Part shown: positions 1 to 11,000 of the stretch, in pieces
Numbering within the stretch: the stretch's first letter is position 1
How the letters are laid out: the number at the start of each line of letters is the position of its first letter
Assembly (NCBI GenBank): GCA_011799875.1
Contig: CM022301.1
Location: forward strand, 13,721,570 to 13,785,569
Direction of reading: 5' to 3'
DNA length: 64,000 bases
DNA from: Thinopyrum elongatum
Taxonomy: Eukaryota; Streptophyta; Magnoliopsida; Poales; Poaceae
Program-made: the position numbers and the translations under genes
The notes under the pieces: model-generated
Databases searched by the model: none
What the model saw: only the letters and a program-made list of their open reading frames with translations
What the model was told of the DNA's origin: nothing

Positions 1-1216
1 GCTACTCTAGACAAACCATAGTCAAGTGAGCATAGTAATGAAAGCACGAAGACTAATAGCAGCTAAGTAGAATAGATCGGAATGGAAGACAGAATGAAGC
101 CAAATAGGTAATAGTCTTCACACTATGAAGTCAAACAGATCAAATAAGCCAGCAATGACTTCACGAAGACAAACTGAAATGTAAAGGAGATGGGGGATAG
201 AACTAGTAGCTTGGTGAAGACAAGGATTTGGTAGACTAGTTCCAGTTGTTGTGACAACTGTATGTCTGGTTAGGGAGGCTGAGATTGAACTCAGAAGACC
301 ATGTCTTCACCTTATTCCCCGTGAGCTAAGGACACCCAGTCCTCGCCCAATCACTCAGGTAAGTCTTTAAGGTAGACTTCCAAACCTTCACAGACTCCGT
401 TCACCGGCGATCCATAATGACTCTTGGATGCTCAGAACGTGATGCCTAACCGCCTGGAGGATACACAGTCCTCAAGTGTAATAAGTCTTCAGGTCACTCA
501 GACAGAAAGACTTCAGTGATGCCTAACACTCTTTGGCTCTGGGTGTTTGGGCTTTGTCCTCGCAAGGATCTCTCTCTCTCAAAGGCTTCGGAGGTGGGTT
601 GCTCTCAAACGACAAAAGCCGTGCACTAACTCTGAGCAGCCACCAATTTATGGTGTAGGGGGTGGGCTATTTATAGCCTGGAGGCAACCCGACCTGATAT
701 GTCCGAAATGACCCTGGGTCACTAAGGAACCAACACGTGTCCAACGGTCGGATTTCAAACGCAAGCGGCAGCTTGGCTTGGGCTACAAGCAAAGCTGACT
801 CATCCAACTCTAGATAAGATTTACTCTCATTGTCTTCACTCGAAGACATAGGATTTGGGTTGAGCATCACGTCAGTCTTCTGACTTTGTTCACTTGGACC
901 CCAGTTAACAGTACGGTGGTTCCTATGACTCAATAAAGAAGAAAAGGAAACTACGAAAGAAACTATGTCTTCGCACTCCATAGTCTTCAAGTGAATGTCT
1001 TCACACGTCATTAGCTTCAACGTAAATGTTTTCACGAACCACCACTGTCTTCAATGTCTTCGTACATTTTTAGGGGTCATCTCTGGTAGGTAAACCGAAT
1101 CAATGAGGGACTTCTACCCGTGTTATCCTGCAATTCTCACAAACACATTAGTCCCTCAACTACGTTTGTCGTCAATACTCCAAAACCAACTAGGGGTGGC
1201 ACTAGATGCACTTACA
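1..1216 (-). mobile_element. SIRE-type (Maximus-like) copia 5' LTR, partial
   Basis: Read on the minus strand, the LTR opens with TGTAAGTGCATCTAGTGCC at 1216 and continues leftwards off the window. It has the many GAAGAC/GTCTTC words and the AGTGCATCTAGTGCC opening that I know from Triticeae SIRE-type copia LTRs. A TATA box sits at 667-676. No polypurine tract precedes the TG start, so this is the 5' LTR and the internal domain lies beyond the left edge. The 122-aa open frame on the minus strand at 667-1035 is just LTR sequence. It interrupts the leader of the copia element to its right. The far end and its TSD cannot be seen. Confidence 0.8.
667..676 (-). promoter_or_regulatory. TATA box of the SIRE-type LTR
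   Basis: The minus strand reads CTATAAATAG in the middle of the LTR, followed by a C-rich stretch, as expected for the U3/R core promoter of an LTR. The assignment rests on motif and position only. Confidence 0.6.
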
Positions 1217-1790
1217 CTGTACCACATCACATGCACATGCAAACCATCCTGCAAAACCAAGTTAGACGTCTCTAATTGGTTCATGCAAAATTTTATTTTA
1301 CGTGGCTTCTAAGGTTTAGAAACAAACCGAAGCTACCAACGTTCATCATCAAGCATGATTATCCAAGTCGCTAGATTAACATTGCGGGGTGTATGAAACA
1401 CAAGATAATAAAATCTTGTGCCCCATACTGAACTTTGTCATACGCATGACCCCCGTGCAGATCATATCTGCATTGCCCTTTCGTCTGCGAAATTTCATCT
1501 TTCTTTTTAACTATGGTGGAATTCAATGAACTATTAGCACTTCGTTGATCAATCAGGATCGCGGATTGCCAGAACTTTGAAACTCCACCATGTTGTTATC
1601 AAGATCAGAAATATGCAAATTCCAGGGAAGCAACAAGAGCATCGGGTAATAGATATCAGCCGCTATCCGCACAAATAATTTTCAGCAATAGATCTCATCT
1701 ACTACCTAATTATATTGTGCAACACCCATACATCTCTATGTATTCTAGATCACAACATGCATCTACGCATAGCACGGCTCATGATGCCAT
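1217..1790 (-). other. Leader of Angela-like copia A, interrupted
   Basis: This is 574 bp of untranslated leader on the minus strand, between the primer-binding site of copia A and the SIRE-type insertion. No supported coding frame is seen; the only open stretches are short and lack retroelement motifs. Gag of copia A would lie to the left of the inserted SIRE-type element, outside the window. Confidence 0.6.
1776..1789 (-). other. Primer-binding site of copia A
   Basis: On the minus strand TGGCATCATGAGCC follows the LTR end (CCCTACA) by one base. This is the spacing and sequence seen downstream of Angela/BARE/WIS-type 5' LTRs. It fixes the orientation of copia A (5' LTR at right, body to the left). 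Confidence 0.65.
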
Positions 1791-3768
1791 TGTAGGGTAA
1801 TGCACCAAAAAACAAAAAATTTCTGACCTACGCACCAGCCCAGGACCACTATGAAGACTGCATACACGGTTTGATCTTTTCATTACCGACTCGTAGCGCA
1901 GCGGAAGTAGAGTCGATGATGATCGGCAGTGCAGATCCCCGCAGCTACGATTGACAACCTCCCAACTGCGAGGATGTTCTCCCACGTATGCCCCACGGAC
2001 AGCCCTCCGGGAGGCAGCCGGACAGTCCCTCAGATGGTGTCACAGACAGCCCTTCAGGAGGACCCTCAAAACTCAGATGGTCAGTCGGACAGCCCTTCGG
2101 GAGGACACTCGAACAGCCCCTCAGGCAAAAGATCGAACCTACGACCTCTCTACGTGGTTGCACACATACGGTGTCACCTATCCGGCAGGGCTTCGCCATC
2201 CAGAACTAGTTCCCACCGGAACCCAGACAGCCTTTCGGCTCTGCGAAACTACTTCGTGGGAGGGAGAGAAGAAAGCCAGATCATGCAAGGCATTTGTGAG
2301 AGAGTTGGAGTGGTTGTGGAGAGCTCCTCCCCACCTCCTTTTATAGGGGAAGGAGGGGTGGCTGGTGGCTGAAATTTCAGCCCACCAAACAAGCACCCAC
2401 CAAACAAGGAAAACATGTTCCCACCAAACATGGAGAAAACATGTTCCTTTGTCCATGGTGTTCCCACATGGGGCCCCACCACCTCCCAACACTTTCCACC
2501 ATTTATGGGGCTGCCCCCCACCATGGGCCCCCCCAACATCTTGTCCAGCCACAAGGGGCTGCCCCCTAAAGGGAGCGCCCCCAAAAACAGCCCCCATGAT
2601 CCGTGGGATCTTGTCCCCTCTCGCTGGGACAAGATGTTTTCCGTGACTATTACTTCTGAAAAATTCCGGAAGGTCCCAGAACATTTCCAGCACCCTCTCA
2701 AAAAATTCTGGACACTCTCCAGAACATTTCGGGTATGATGGTTTTATTCTGACACATTTTCGTTTTCTCCAAAACAATTCCGGCAGCTCCGAAACACTTT
2801 CGATTTTCTCTCCGGAACTTTTCCGTCGTCTCCAAAACTTTTCCGGTGACTTTCTCTCAGACACCCTGTCTAGTATTCAGCAGATAGATGACCCTTAAGC
2901 ATGTGACCCTATAGGTTTGGTGAAGTATATACATGACCGGAGCACTTTCCGATCAATGATCAACATCGGAGCCATGGGCACCCATATTGACCCCTATACC
3001 CACACGAATAAATATTCGAGTGAATCTCCAGTTGCCGTGTGCTATTCCTGATGCTTCGCGATATGTTACAAATACCCGAGGTTAGATTTATCGGCCTCCC
3101 CATGGATCAACACTTGTCCACAATGCCAGTTACCTTGTTACTGGTTTTGTTCTCATTTCTCGTTCCCGTGTTCCGGCATCCCTGTGATCAAATCACAATG
3201 TGTCTGGCCAGACGATGATGGATACCGTAACACCGAGAAGGAGCAAATCCCAATCTTGAGCTATCAAGTTACTTGACATACTTTTCCATGAACCCGTAAG
3301 CCGCCTTAATAGCCACCCATTTATGGATGACGTTTAACAAACCCCAAAGTTCATGAAGCAAGCATGAAGAAACTCGATACTCTCATGGTCTAAGGAATTA
3401 TGCAAACGTTAACTTTATTTGTGTTATAAACCATAAACTTGTGACGAATGTGTCTCCTAGCATAACATCAATTGGGTCGATTCAACACAAGTGTTTTACT
3501 AACATTGTGCCCTCAAAGTTGCCAGCATAGTGATGCCCATGATCAGGAAAACAGAACCATCATGCAACACTTGAGCTAGTCTTAGAGGCCAGACTAGGAA
3601 TACATTTTACCGTTTATTATTCCACACGTGCATATGAGTCTTCCTTCGAGCCTCGTGGTTATTGTAGACTCGAGAACCATAGCAGTTATAGCACGAAACA
3701 TAAACATAATTATGAACATGGAGATAAACAATAACATTTATTATTGCCTCTACGGCATATCTCGTACA
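1791..3768 (-). mobile_element. Angela-like copia A, 5' LTR
   Basis: The LTR is 1978 bp. On the minus strand it begins TGTACGAGATATGCC at 3768, followed by the GAGGCAATAATAA block typical of BARE/WIS/Angela LTRs, and ends CCCTACA at 1791. It contains a GGAAAATGTTTCGGA-like repeated block around 2640-2860, a G-rich block at 2360-2620 and a TATA box at 2338-2345. It belongs to the same LTR family as 14191-15320 but lies in the opposite orientation. Open frames inside it (for example minus 2178-2864) are LTR sequence, not genes. Confidence 0.8.
2338..2345 (-). promoter_or_regulatory. TATA box of copia A LTR
   Basis: TATAAAAG on the minus strand within CCCCTATAAAAGG, about 550 bp before the LTR end. 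Position and context fit an LTR core promoter. Confidence 0.55.
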
Positions 3769-3903
3769 TTGCATGTGTAGGGTGATGCTTGACTTGTCTT
3801 ACTTGCTAAAATCTGCCCACAACTAAAATTGGGAAAAGGATAGATTTTTATTTGGTCAAGTAGTCTAATCACCCCCCCTCTGGACATACTTTTGATCCTA
3901 CAA
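3769..3903 (+). mobile_element. Possible 3' end of copia B 5' LTR
   Basis: The stretch ends with TCACCCCCCCTCTGGACAT followed by ACTTTTGATCCTACA, resembling the C-run that closes many plant copia LTRs just before the primer-binding site. Its plus orientation matches the gag at 5386 onwards. No primer-binding site follows; LINE sequence starts instead. The left part of the LTR would have been replaced or displaced by copia A. The call is inferred from the terminal motif only. Confidence 0.35.
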
Positions 3904-5385
3904 CATTGCACCAGCATAAAGTTATCATGGATTGACCTTCCTTTCACGAAGGCACTCTGGTGCATTCCCACTATGTTCGGTAGCTTCATAGCCATCCGGT
4001 TCGAGAGAGCTTTATCACTAAACTGACTGGCCTGAAATCTTTCACCTCCACCACTCCATCTACCTTAGGTAGCAAACTGACAATGGCCTTATTGATGGCA
4101 TGCAATCCACGCATGTCTCCACTTGAGAAGCAATCCAGTGCCCTCATAAAGTCGTCTTTAATTTCTTCCTAGCATGTCGTGTAGAACCTACCGGTGAACC
4201 CATCAGGGCCCGGCGCCTTGTCCAAAGGCATGGATTTAACCACCTTCTCTATTTCCTCCTCTGTGAATGCTGCATCTAGCTATGGCATGGACATGGATGG
4301 CAGCTGAAGCAGATCAAGGTCGATCGAGTGGGGCCTGCTTAACGTCGAACCAAGAAGATTGTCGTAGTAGGAGTCTACCATGGCCGTGATCTCCTAATGT
4401 CCTGTTGCGATCACGTTGTTGTTTGACAGTATGGATATCGTGTTTCTTCTCTATCGGTGGCACACACTTTGATGAAAGAGCCTGGTGTTCCCATCTCCCT
4501 CCCTGAGGTAGAGGAGGTGGGATCGCTGTCGCGCAATAGATCTCTCCAAGGAGCTCAGACCAAGCAGTTTGTGATTCAACGTCTTCCTCAGCTCCCTTTC
4601 ACTAATCGAGAGGGCCCTACTGTCCATTGCTTTGTCCAAGCGAAATATTACCTCCAAAGCAATTGCAATTTGCAGCTTAACGTTACCGATCCAATGATCG
4701 CTCCACCTTTTTAGACTCTTCGCCGTGGCTCTCAGCTTGCTGTCTAACACCATGTAAGGGTTTCCCTTCGACGGGACCAATCCCCAAGCATCTCTCACAG
4801 TCTCCATGAACCCTTCTGCCTTAGCCCAAAAAGCTTCAAATATGAACCTTCGCCCTATGCACAAATCCGCGTTAAGGTCAAGCACAAGCGGGCAATGGTC
4901 CGACACCGCGGACCTAATCGCCGTGAGGTAGCATCTGGGGTATAAGTCCTCCCATGACGTAGTACAAACACGTGATCCACCTTCTCTAAAGTTGCCCTTT
5001 CTCTTTCATTTGTGTACCTCCTGCCATTGAGGTATAATTCCTTCAGTTCAAGAACGTTGAGCTAGTTACGAAAGCGTGATAGCATTCTCCTGTTTATTCT
5101 GGTATTATTCTTATCTTCCGGGTTAACCAGTAATTTGAAGTCACTGACCACCATCCATGGCCCAGCTTGAAGCTCTCTAACGTCCACTAATTCTTGCAAG
5201 AATTCCAACTTCTCACGATCCAGCTGTGGCCCATACACACCAGTCAGCCGCCAATGTGTTCCCTGGGTCGGCACCACTAGAGCTGTGAGAGTGTTGGTTG
5301 TGTAGTGCGGCTGGGATAATGCCACCACCGCAGCGTCCCAAGCCTGTAGGATTCCACCACGAGTGCCCACGGCCGGCAAGTAGAA
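3904..5385 (-). pseudogene. LINE ORF2 fragment: endonuclease to mid-RT
   Basis: Minus-strand remnant of a plant non-LTR retrotransposon ORF2. From right to left: AP-endonuclease motifs (GTRGGILQAW near 5360; PWMVVSDF near 5145, where the usual GDFN Gly is Ser; SDHCPL at 4890-4906); a linker frame at 4451-4906 ending REGDGNTRLFHQS; RT motifs around 4000-4290 (DKAPGPDGFTGRFY, DFRPVSL); and HQSAFVKGRSIHDNFMLVQ at 3905-3965. Several frameshifts and stops separate these pieces. Both ends are missing: there is no ORF1, no YADD box, no poly(A), and no clear target-site duplication. It is therefore an internal piece, not a normal 5'-truncated insertion, and it sits between a copia LTR end and a copia gag. 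Confidence 0.8.
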
Positions 5386-6967
5386 GAAGTTTTCAAATTT
5401 ATTCCCTAGGCAATGTCGTACTACATCAACTTAATATTGATTGTGCTCTCCTTAATGATCCTCCTGAGGCACCTAAAGAAGAAAGTGAAAATTATGTTGT
5501 CCTCAAGAAGGATAATGATGTTGAAAAGGCCAAGTGGGATGATTCAAATCGCAAGTGCCTTATGATGGTAAAGGGCTCCATTGCACAGAGTATGAGGGGA
5601 ACCCTTCCTGATTGTGAAACTGCTAAGGAGTATTTTGTGAAGATTGAACATCAATTTAAAGGGTTATCTAGAGTTTATGCAACAAGTCTTATTAGAAGGC
5701 TAATTGATGAAAAATATGATCCCACTGGAAGCCTTCGAGAGCATATTATGAAGAAATGCAACATGGCTGCCAAACTCAAGACTAAGGAAATGGAAATCTC
5801 TAATGGTTTTCTTGTCCATTTTATTATGTCATCTTTGCCTCAAGAATTTTCTCCATTTATGATCAACTATAATGCAATGGATTTAAAATGGGTCATTGAT
5901 GAAATGATGGCACGCTATGTGCAAAAAGAAGAAAGGCTTAAGGCTGGTAGGATTGAGCATATCAAGCAGTTCAAGAATTCACAAAAGAAGAGATATCAAA
6001 AATTTGTGAATGGTTATATGAAGCCTAAGCCTAATAAGTTTAAAAATAAAGCATAGTCTTCAAAAAGCTCTCAACAAAAGAAGCCTGAAAAAGCACCTAA
6101 TGCAGAAAGGAAAGATCCCGATGGATGGCACTTGTGTGGCAAAGGTGGTCATAAGCAAAATGATTGCTTTGGCTTCAAGAGATGGCTCAAAGATAGAGGT
6201 ACTGATGTTATTACTTTTGTTGAAGAATACCTTTATGTTAATTATGCCACCAACACTTGGTGGATTGATTCAGGTGCAACAATTCATGTTGTAAATTCAT
6301 TGCAGGGATTCCATATGAGGAGGACCCTAAAAAGAGGGGAAAGAACCATTAGAGTTGCTAATGGTGTTGAAGATGACGCCGAGGCACTTGGAGACTTCAC
6401 TCTTATACTCCATACCGGCTTCAAGCTTTTGTTGCATAATGTCCTTTATGTACCCTTGATGAAACGGAATTTAGTTTCTATTTCATGTTTAGACGATGAC
6501 GGTTATGCATGTCACTTTGGGAATAATCAATGTATAATTATGTATGATCATAATAATGTTGGTCTTGCCTTCAGACAAGACAAACTTTATGTAATTTCCC
6601 TCTGTGATGATATAAATAATGTGAGTTCTACCTCGAATATGAACGTCAGTACCAAACACAAACGTGATGATAATGAGACTTCTTTGAAATTATGGCACTA
6701 TCATTTAGGCCATATTTCGAGGGGGAGGATTGAGCATCTCATTAAAGATCAAATCCTTCAACCTCTTGATTTTTCGGATGCGGATGTCGATCATTGTATC
6801 GATTGCATCAAAGGAAAATATGCCAAGCAAATTAATAAAGGTGCAAGCCGAAGCACGGAGTTTACAAATTAATTCACACTGATATATGTGGTCCGTTTAA
6901 TGTGAGATCGGTGGATGGTTTTAATTCTTACATAACGTTCACCGATGATTTCTCCCGTTTTGGATGT
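5386..6967 (+). pseudogene. Copia B gag-protease-integrase, 5' part
   Basis: A plus-strand copia polyprotein lacking its N-terminus. Gag (UBN2-type, about 5400-6053) contains KAKWDDSNRKCLMM and FLVHFIMSSLPQEF. After an in-frame TAG at 6054-6056 the frame continues into a zinc knuckle, LCGKGGHKQNDC at about 6131-6166, whose first Cys is replaced by Trp. The aspartic protease core is WWIDSGATIH near 6260, and the GAG-pre-integrase domain is LWHYHLGHISRGR through CIDCIKGK (6690-6830). A frameshift near 6865 precedes the integrase start (IHTDICGPF, first acidic residue; FTDDFSR, second). It then stops at the CACTA-1 insertion and resumes at 14074. RT and RNase H are absent. Confidence 0.85.
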
Positions 6968-6984
6968 CACTACTAGGGAAAACC

Positions 6985-7350
6985 TTATACACAGAATCTT
7001 AGCAGCAGCGCGGGTCAGGAAGAGGTGCTACTGATAATTAGCAGCCACGCGGGCCCCAAACAGGCGCTACTGCTACCAACTTAGCAGTAGTGCGGCTCGG
7101 CAGAACCACGCTGCTACTAAAATTGATCGACCGTTCCCGCCACCCTGGGTTTAGCAGTAGCGCGCCCGCGCTAACCGCGCTACTGCTAAAGTAATAGTAG
7201 TAGCGCGCTTTTTTTGCAGGTCGCTATTGCTAATTTTGAAAATGGCCACATGGCGGGCCCCGCTTAGCAGTAGCGCGTGTGCCAAAAGAGCACTACTGCT
7301 ACCTTATTAGCAGTAGCGTGTTTTACGCCCAGCGCTACTGCTAAGCCGTA
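6985..7350. repeat. CACTA-1 left subterminal repeats
   Basis: About a dozen degenerate copies, in both orientations, of a core resembling TTAGCAGTAGCGCG (inverse CGCGCTACTGCTAA), for example at 7140-7200 and 7262-7345. Subterminal repeats of this kind are binding sites for the TnpA-type protein in En/Spm elements; the binding role here is inferred. Pairs of inverted copies could fold as hairpins. Confidence 0.85.
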
Positions 7351-8023
7351 GCCATACCACCTTTTTCCTCCCCCCTCCCCCTCCCCCATCCTCTCTTCCT
7401 CACTTTCCCCTAGCTCCCACCTCCTCTCTCCCTCACTTTGCTTCTTCCTCACTACTTCTCCCCCCCATTACTCTCCTTCTTCTACCTACCTTTCTCTCTC
7501 TTTATTACTCCTAGCTAACTACACCACCTCCATTAATGCATCTCCTTTCTCTTTTTCCTTCCCCCTCCACTAGTTGAACTTGTCTCCTCCCAAACTAACT
7601 AGCTAGGTAGATGTAGCAATTAGTGAAGTGACCTATGTACCCCCTAACTAGATCTAGCCTTATCAAGAAGAGCTTTTTCCACTTTTGATCTCCCTAACTA
7701 CATCATCATCTCATCGTGCTCGATCTCGAGATAGGTGATTAAAAATTTATGTTTTTGCAAGAATGGAAATATGTGTATGTGTGTGCGATATGACATAATC
7801 GGGCGATATGATGGAAATTGTGTGTGTGGCATGAGTTGACGCCGAATTGTGCTTGTGAGTTGCCTATGTTTTGCCGAAATGTCTATTTATTTCCGTTTCG
7901 GCGAATTCCGGGCAAACTCTATATGTCCTATTTTTAGGGAAGGTCATGCCGAATTTTTGTATGACTTTGATGCATGCATGCATTTTTATAATCAATTTGT
8001 TTATTATTACCGTGCAGGCGTTC
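7351..8023 (+). promoter_or_regulatory. CACTA-1 transposase promoter/leader region
   Basis: Noncoding region between the subterminal repeats and the transposase start. It begins with a CT-rich tract (7352-7500, CCTCCCCC and CTTCCTCAC words), then AT-rich sequence, then a 96-bp segment (7861-7956) homologous to one arm of the foldback upstream of gene 2. After that come an RY repeat (TGCATGCATGCAT, 7971-7983) and a likely 3' splice site (TTACCGTGCAG, ending at 8017) just before the ATG at 8024. The arrangement suggests a leader intron or spliced 5' UTR. The same order of parts is seen in CACTA-2. Confidence 0.55.
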
Positions 8024-11000
8024 ATGATGGTCAGTGGAACGATGGTGGATAGGTGGTTGCGGTCGGCGGTGCAGGACACGAAAGAAAATAACCTGACAGA
8101 GGTTTTATGTTCGTGTCGAAGATGCAAAGGACGAGTTTGGCTCGACCCCTATGACGATGGTCATGTCAAATCGCACCTGCTCATGACTGGTTTCATGGAT
8201 GGCTATACTCGGTGGATAATTGAAGATGAGGATGATGATGTTGAGGACGCCGACGGGGCAGGCAATGACGACATGGGGCAAGACGAAGAGATGATCGATA
8301 ATGGCGGTGGCGAAGGGGCTGGACATGGCGGCGGGGAAGAGGCCGGACATGGCGGCGGAGAAGGTCCGGACATGGCGGCGGAGAAGGGGTCGGACATGGC
8401 GGCGGAGAGAATGTGGATTCCACTCCGCAGAATTCGTCGGTACTAAGTTCAATCGTGCGGGACCCTCATGTTCAAGCACTGCTTCGCAAGGAGACGAGTA
8501 CTGAGAGAGCTGCTTCTAGAGAGGAGGCCAAGCTGCAGCAACTGGTTGTAGACTCGAACTCTCCATTGTATCATGGTTGCAATCCTGAGGTGACCCGCTT
8601 GAGTTTCCCGCTCGAACTCCTGAAGACGAAGGCTAAAAACAAATGGACCGACACTAGCCTCGATGAGCTTCTCAAGTACCTAAAGGATGTTCTTCCCACG
8701 GGGAATCTATGTCCTACTAGTGTGGATGAGGCCAAGAAGATTGTGTGCCCTCTTGATCTGCCGCACGTTAGATACAATGCATGCATCAATGATTGCATAA
8801 TTTATCGGAAGGAGCACGCGGAAAAAACAAGCTGTCTGGTGTGCAATGCTTCTCGATACAAGAAGGCCAGGAAGAAATCTCCCCAGAAAGTTGTATGGTA
8901 CTTACCGATCACTCCCCATCTACAGCGGTATTTCGTAGATCCCAAGGAAGCAAAGCTCATGCACTGGTACGCGGAGAGGAAGAAGCCCGACGATGGAGAT
9001 GATCCGAAGCTGAGACACGTCGTGAATGGAAGCCAGTGGAGAGCGTTCAACGGTGAATATCGGTATTTCGCATGTGATGCAAGGAACATCGTGCTCGGCA
9101 CATGTACCGATGGCATGAATCCGTTTGGCAACCAGAACACCAACCATAGCACATGGCCCGTGTTTGTATGGATGTACAACATCCCCCCTGGTTGTGCATG
9201 AAGTCGAAGTACATACACATGAGCATGCTGATTCAAGGGCCGAAACAACCGAGAAATAATATTAATCTGTATCTGGGGCTACTTCAAGAGGAGTTAGACA
9301 CGTTATGGAAAACACCGGCCAAGACATGGGACGCCAGCAAAGGCGAGTATTTCTATATGAGAGTCGCGTTGATCACGACGGTGCACGACTATCTTGGTAA
9401 CGAATATGTCGCAGGCCAGGTGTGCCATGGATATTGCGGATGCACGTGGTGCATGGATGATACGACGTCTTAGCAGCAAATGTCAAGGAAAGATGGCGGG
9501 TCAGGGAAAATCGTGTACATGGGGCATCGAAGATGGCTCGAGAAGGACGACCCGTGGAGAAACCATGGAGATCTATTCAATGGTGAGGCTGAGCATCGAG
9601 GACCTCCACATAAGCGGAGCGGCGCCAAAATCGATGAGCTGTTGAAAAACTGGGAACAGTGCCCCGCGCCGGGAAAGACGATGAAAAAGGCGCCAGAGCC
9701 GCTGCTGAAGGTACGGAAGACGAGGTCTGTTTTCTGGGACTTGGAGTACTGGCACAAACTCGACACGCCTCATTGCCTTGATCAAATGCATATCTATAAG
9801 AATGTCCTTGAGAGCTTGCTTGTGACACTGATGAACATGCCGGATAAGACCAAGGATGGGCCGAAGGCAAGAAAAGACTTGCAAGATTTGAAAATCAGGG
9901 AAGATCTGCACATGCCGCCCCGTAAAAAGTCAGAGGAGACAGAGACGGAGACAGAGGCATGGGAGAAGAAGGGCAAAAAAGTAAAGGAAGAGGATTATTG
10001 CCCCCCTTCTTGCTTCACCTTAAGTCCGGCTGAGATCGATCAATTCTTCAAGTGCCTTACCGGAATCAAAGTTAGTTCCGGTTACTGTGGCAAGATAAGC
10101 AGATATCTAGACACGAAGAAGAAAAGGTTCAGCGGGATGAAGTCCCATGACTATCATGTGATGATGATGCAGATACTACCTATTGCCCTTAGAGGGATAA
10201 TGGACAAGCACGTCCGTGACACGCTTATTGGTCTCTGCAACTTTTACAACGTCATCTCTTGAAATTCGATCAGTGTGAAGCAGCTCCGAAGGCTACAGGA
10301 AGAGATCGTTGTGATACTAAATGAGCTTGAGATGTACTTCCCACCCGCGTTCTTTGACGTCATGGTGCATCTGTGTGTCCATATTGTGGACGACATAATA
10401 GACCTGGGGCCGTCATTCCTGCACAACATGATGCCGTTTGAGAGGATGAATGGGATCATCAAAGGATTCATTCGTAACATGTCCTATCCGGATGGAAGCA
10501 TCGTCCTGGGCTATCTGACACAAGAGTGCATCTCTTTCTGCGAGAATTTTCTATATGGCGCAGACCGGCCGCCTGGTGTTGGTTTGCCCGTTAACAAGCA
10601 CGATGGGAGGCTCGAAGGAGAAGGTCACTCCAACGGTCATAGGGAACTACATGTGGCCTACTCAGATCGACGCAACGACTTTGATAGAGCAAACTTGGTA
10701 GTGCTACAACACCTAGACCAGGTAGATCCTATTGTGGCACTGCACAAAGAAATTATCGCAAAGAAGTATCGTGACCGGGGGGTATGCAGGACGGATGCCG
10801 AAGTTACTAGAGAGCACAACTCCACTTTCCTGCACTGGTTCAAAGAGCATATTATTGCTAATCCCCCGGAAGAGGGCTCTAAGGACGGATTGCTCATATA
10901 CGCCTTAGCACATGGCCCCTCGCCCAACCTCGTCACCTATCAGGCATACGATATCAACGGATACACGTTCTACACGGAGGCCAAAGATATGGACAGTGAT

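Noticed and set aside
2178..2864. 228-codon minus-strand open frame
   Set aside because: Lies wholly inside the copia A LTR over a repetitive, G-rich block with repeated TTCCGGA words; overlapping frames are open on both strands and no retroelement or host motif is seen.
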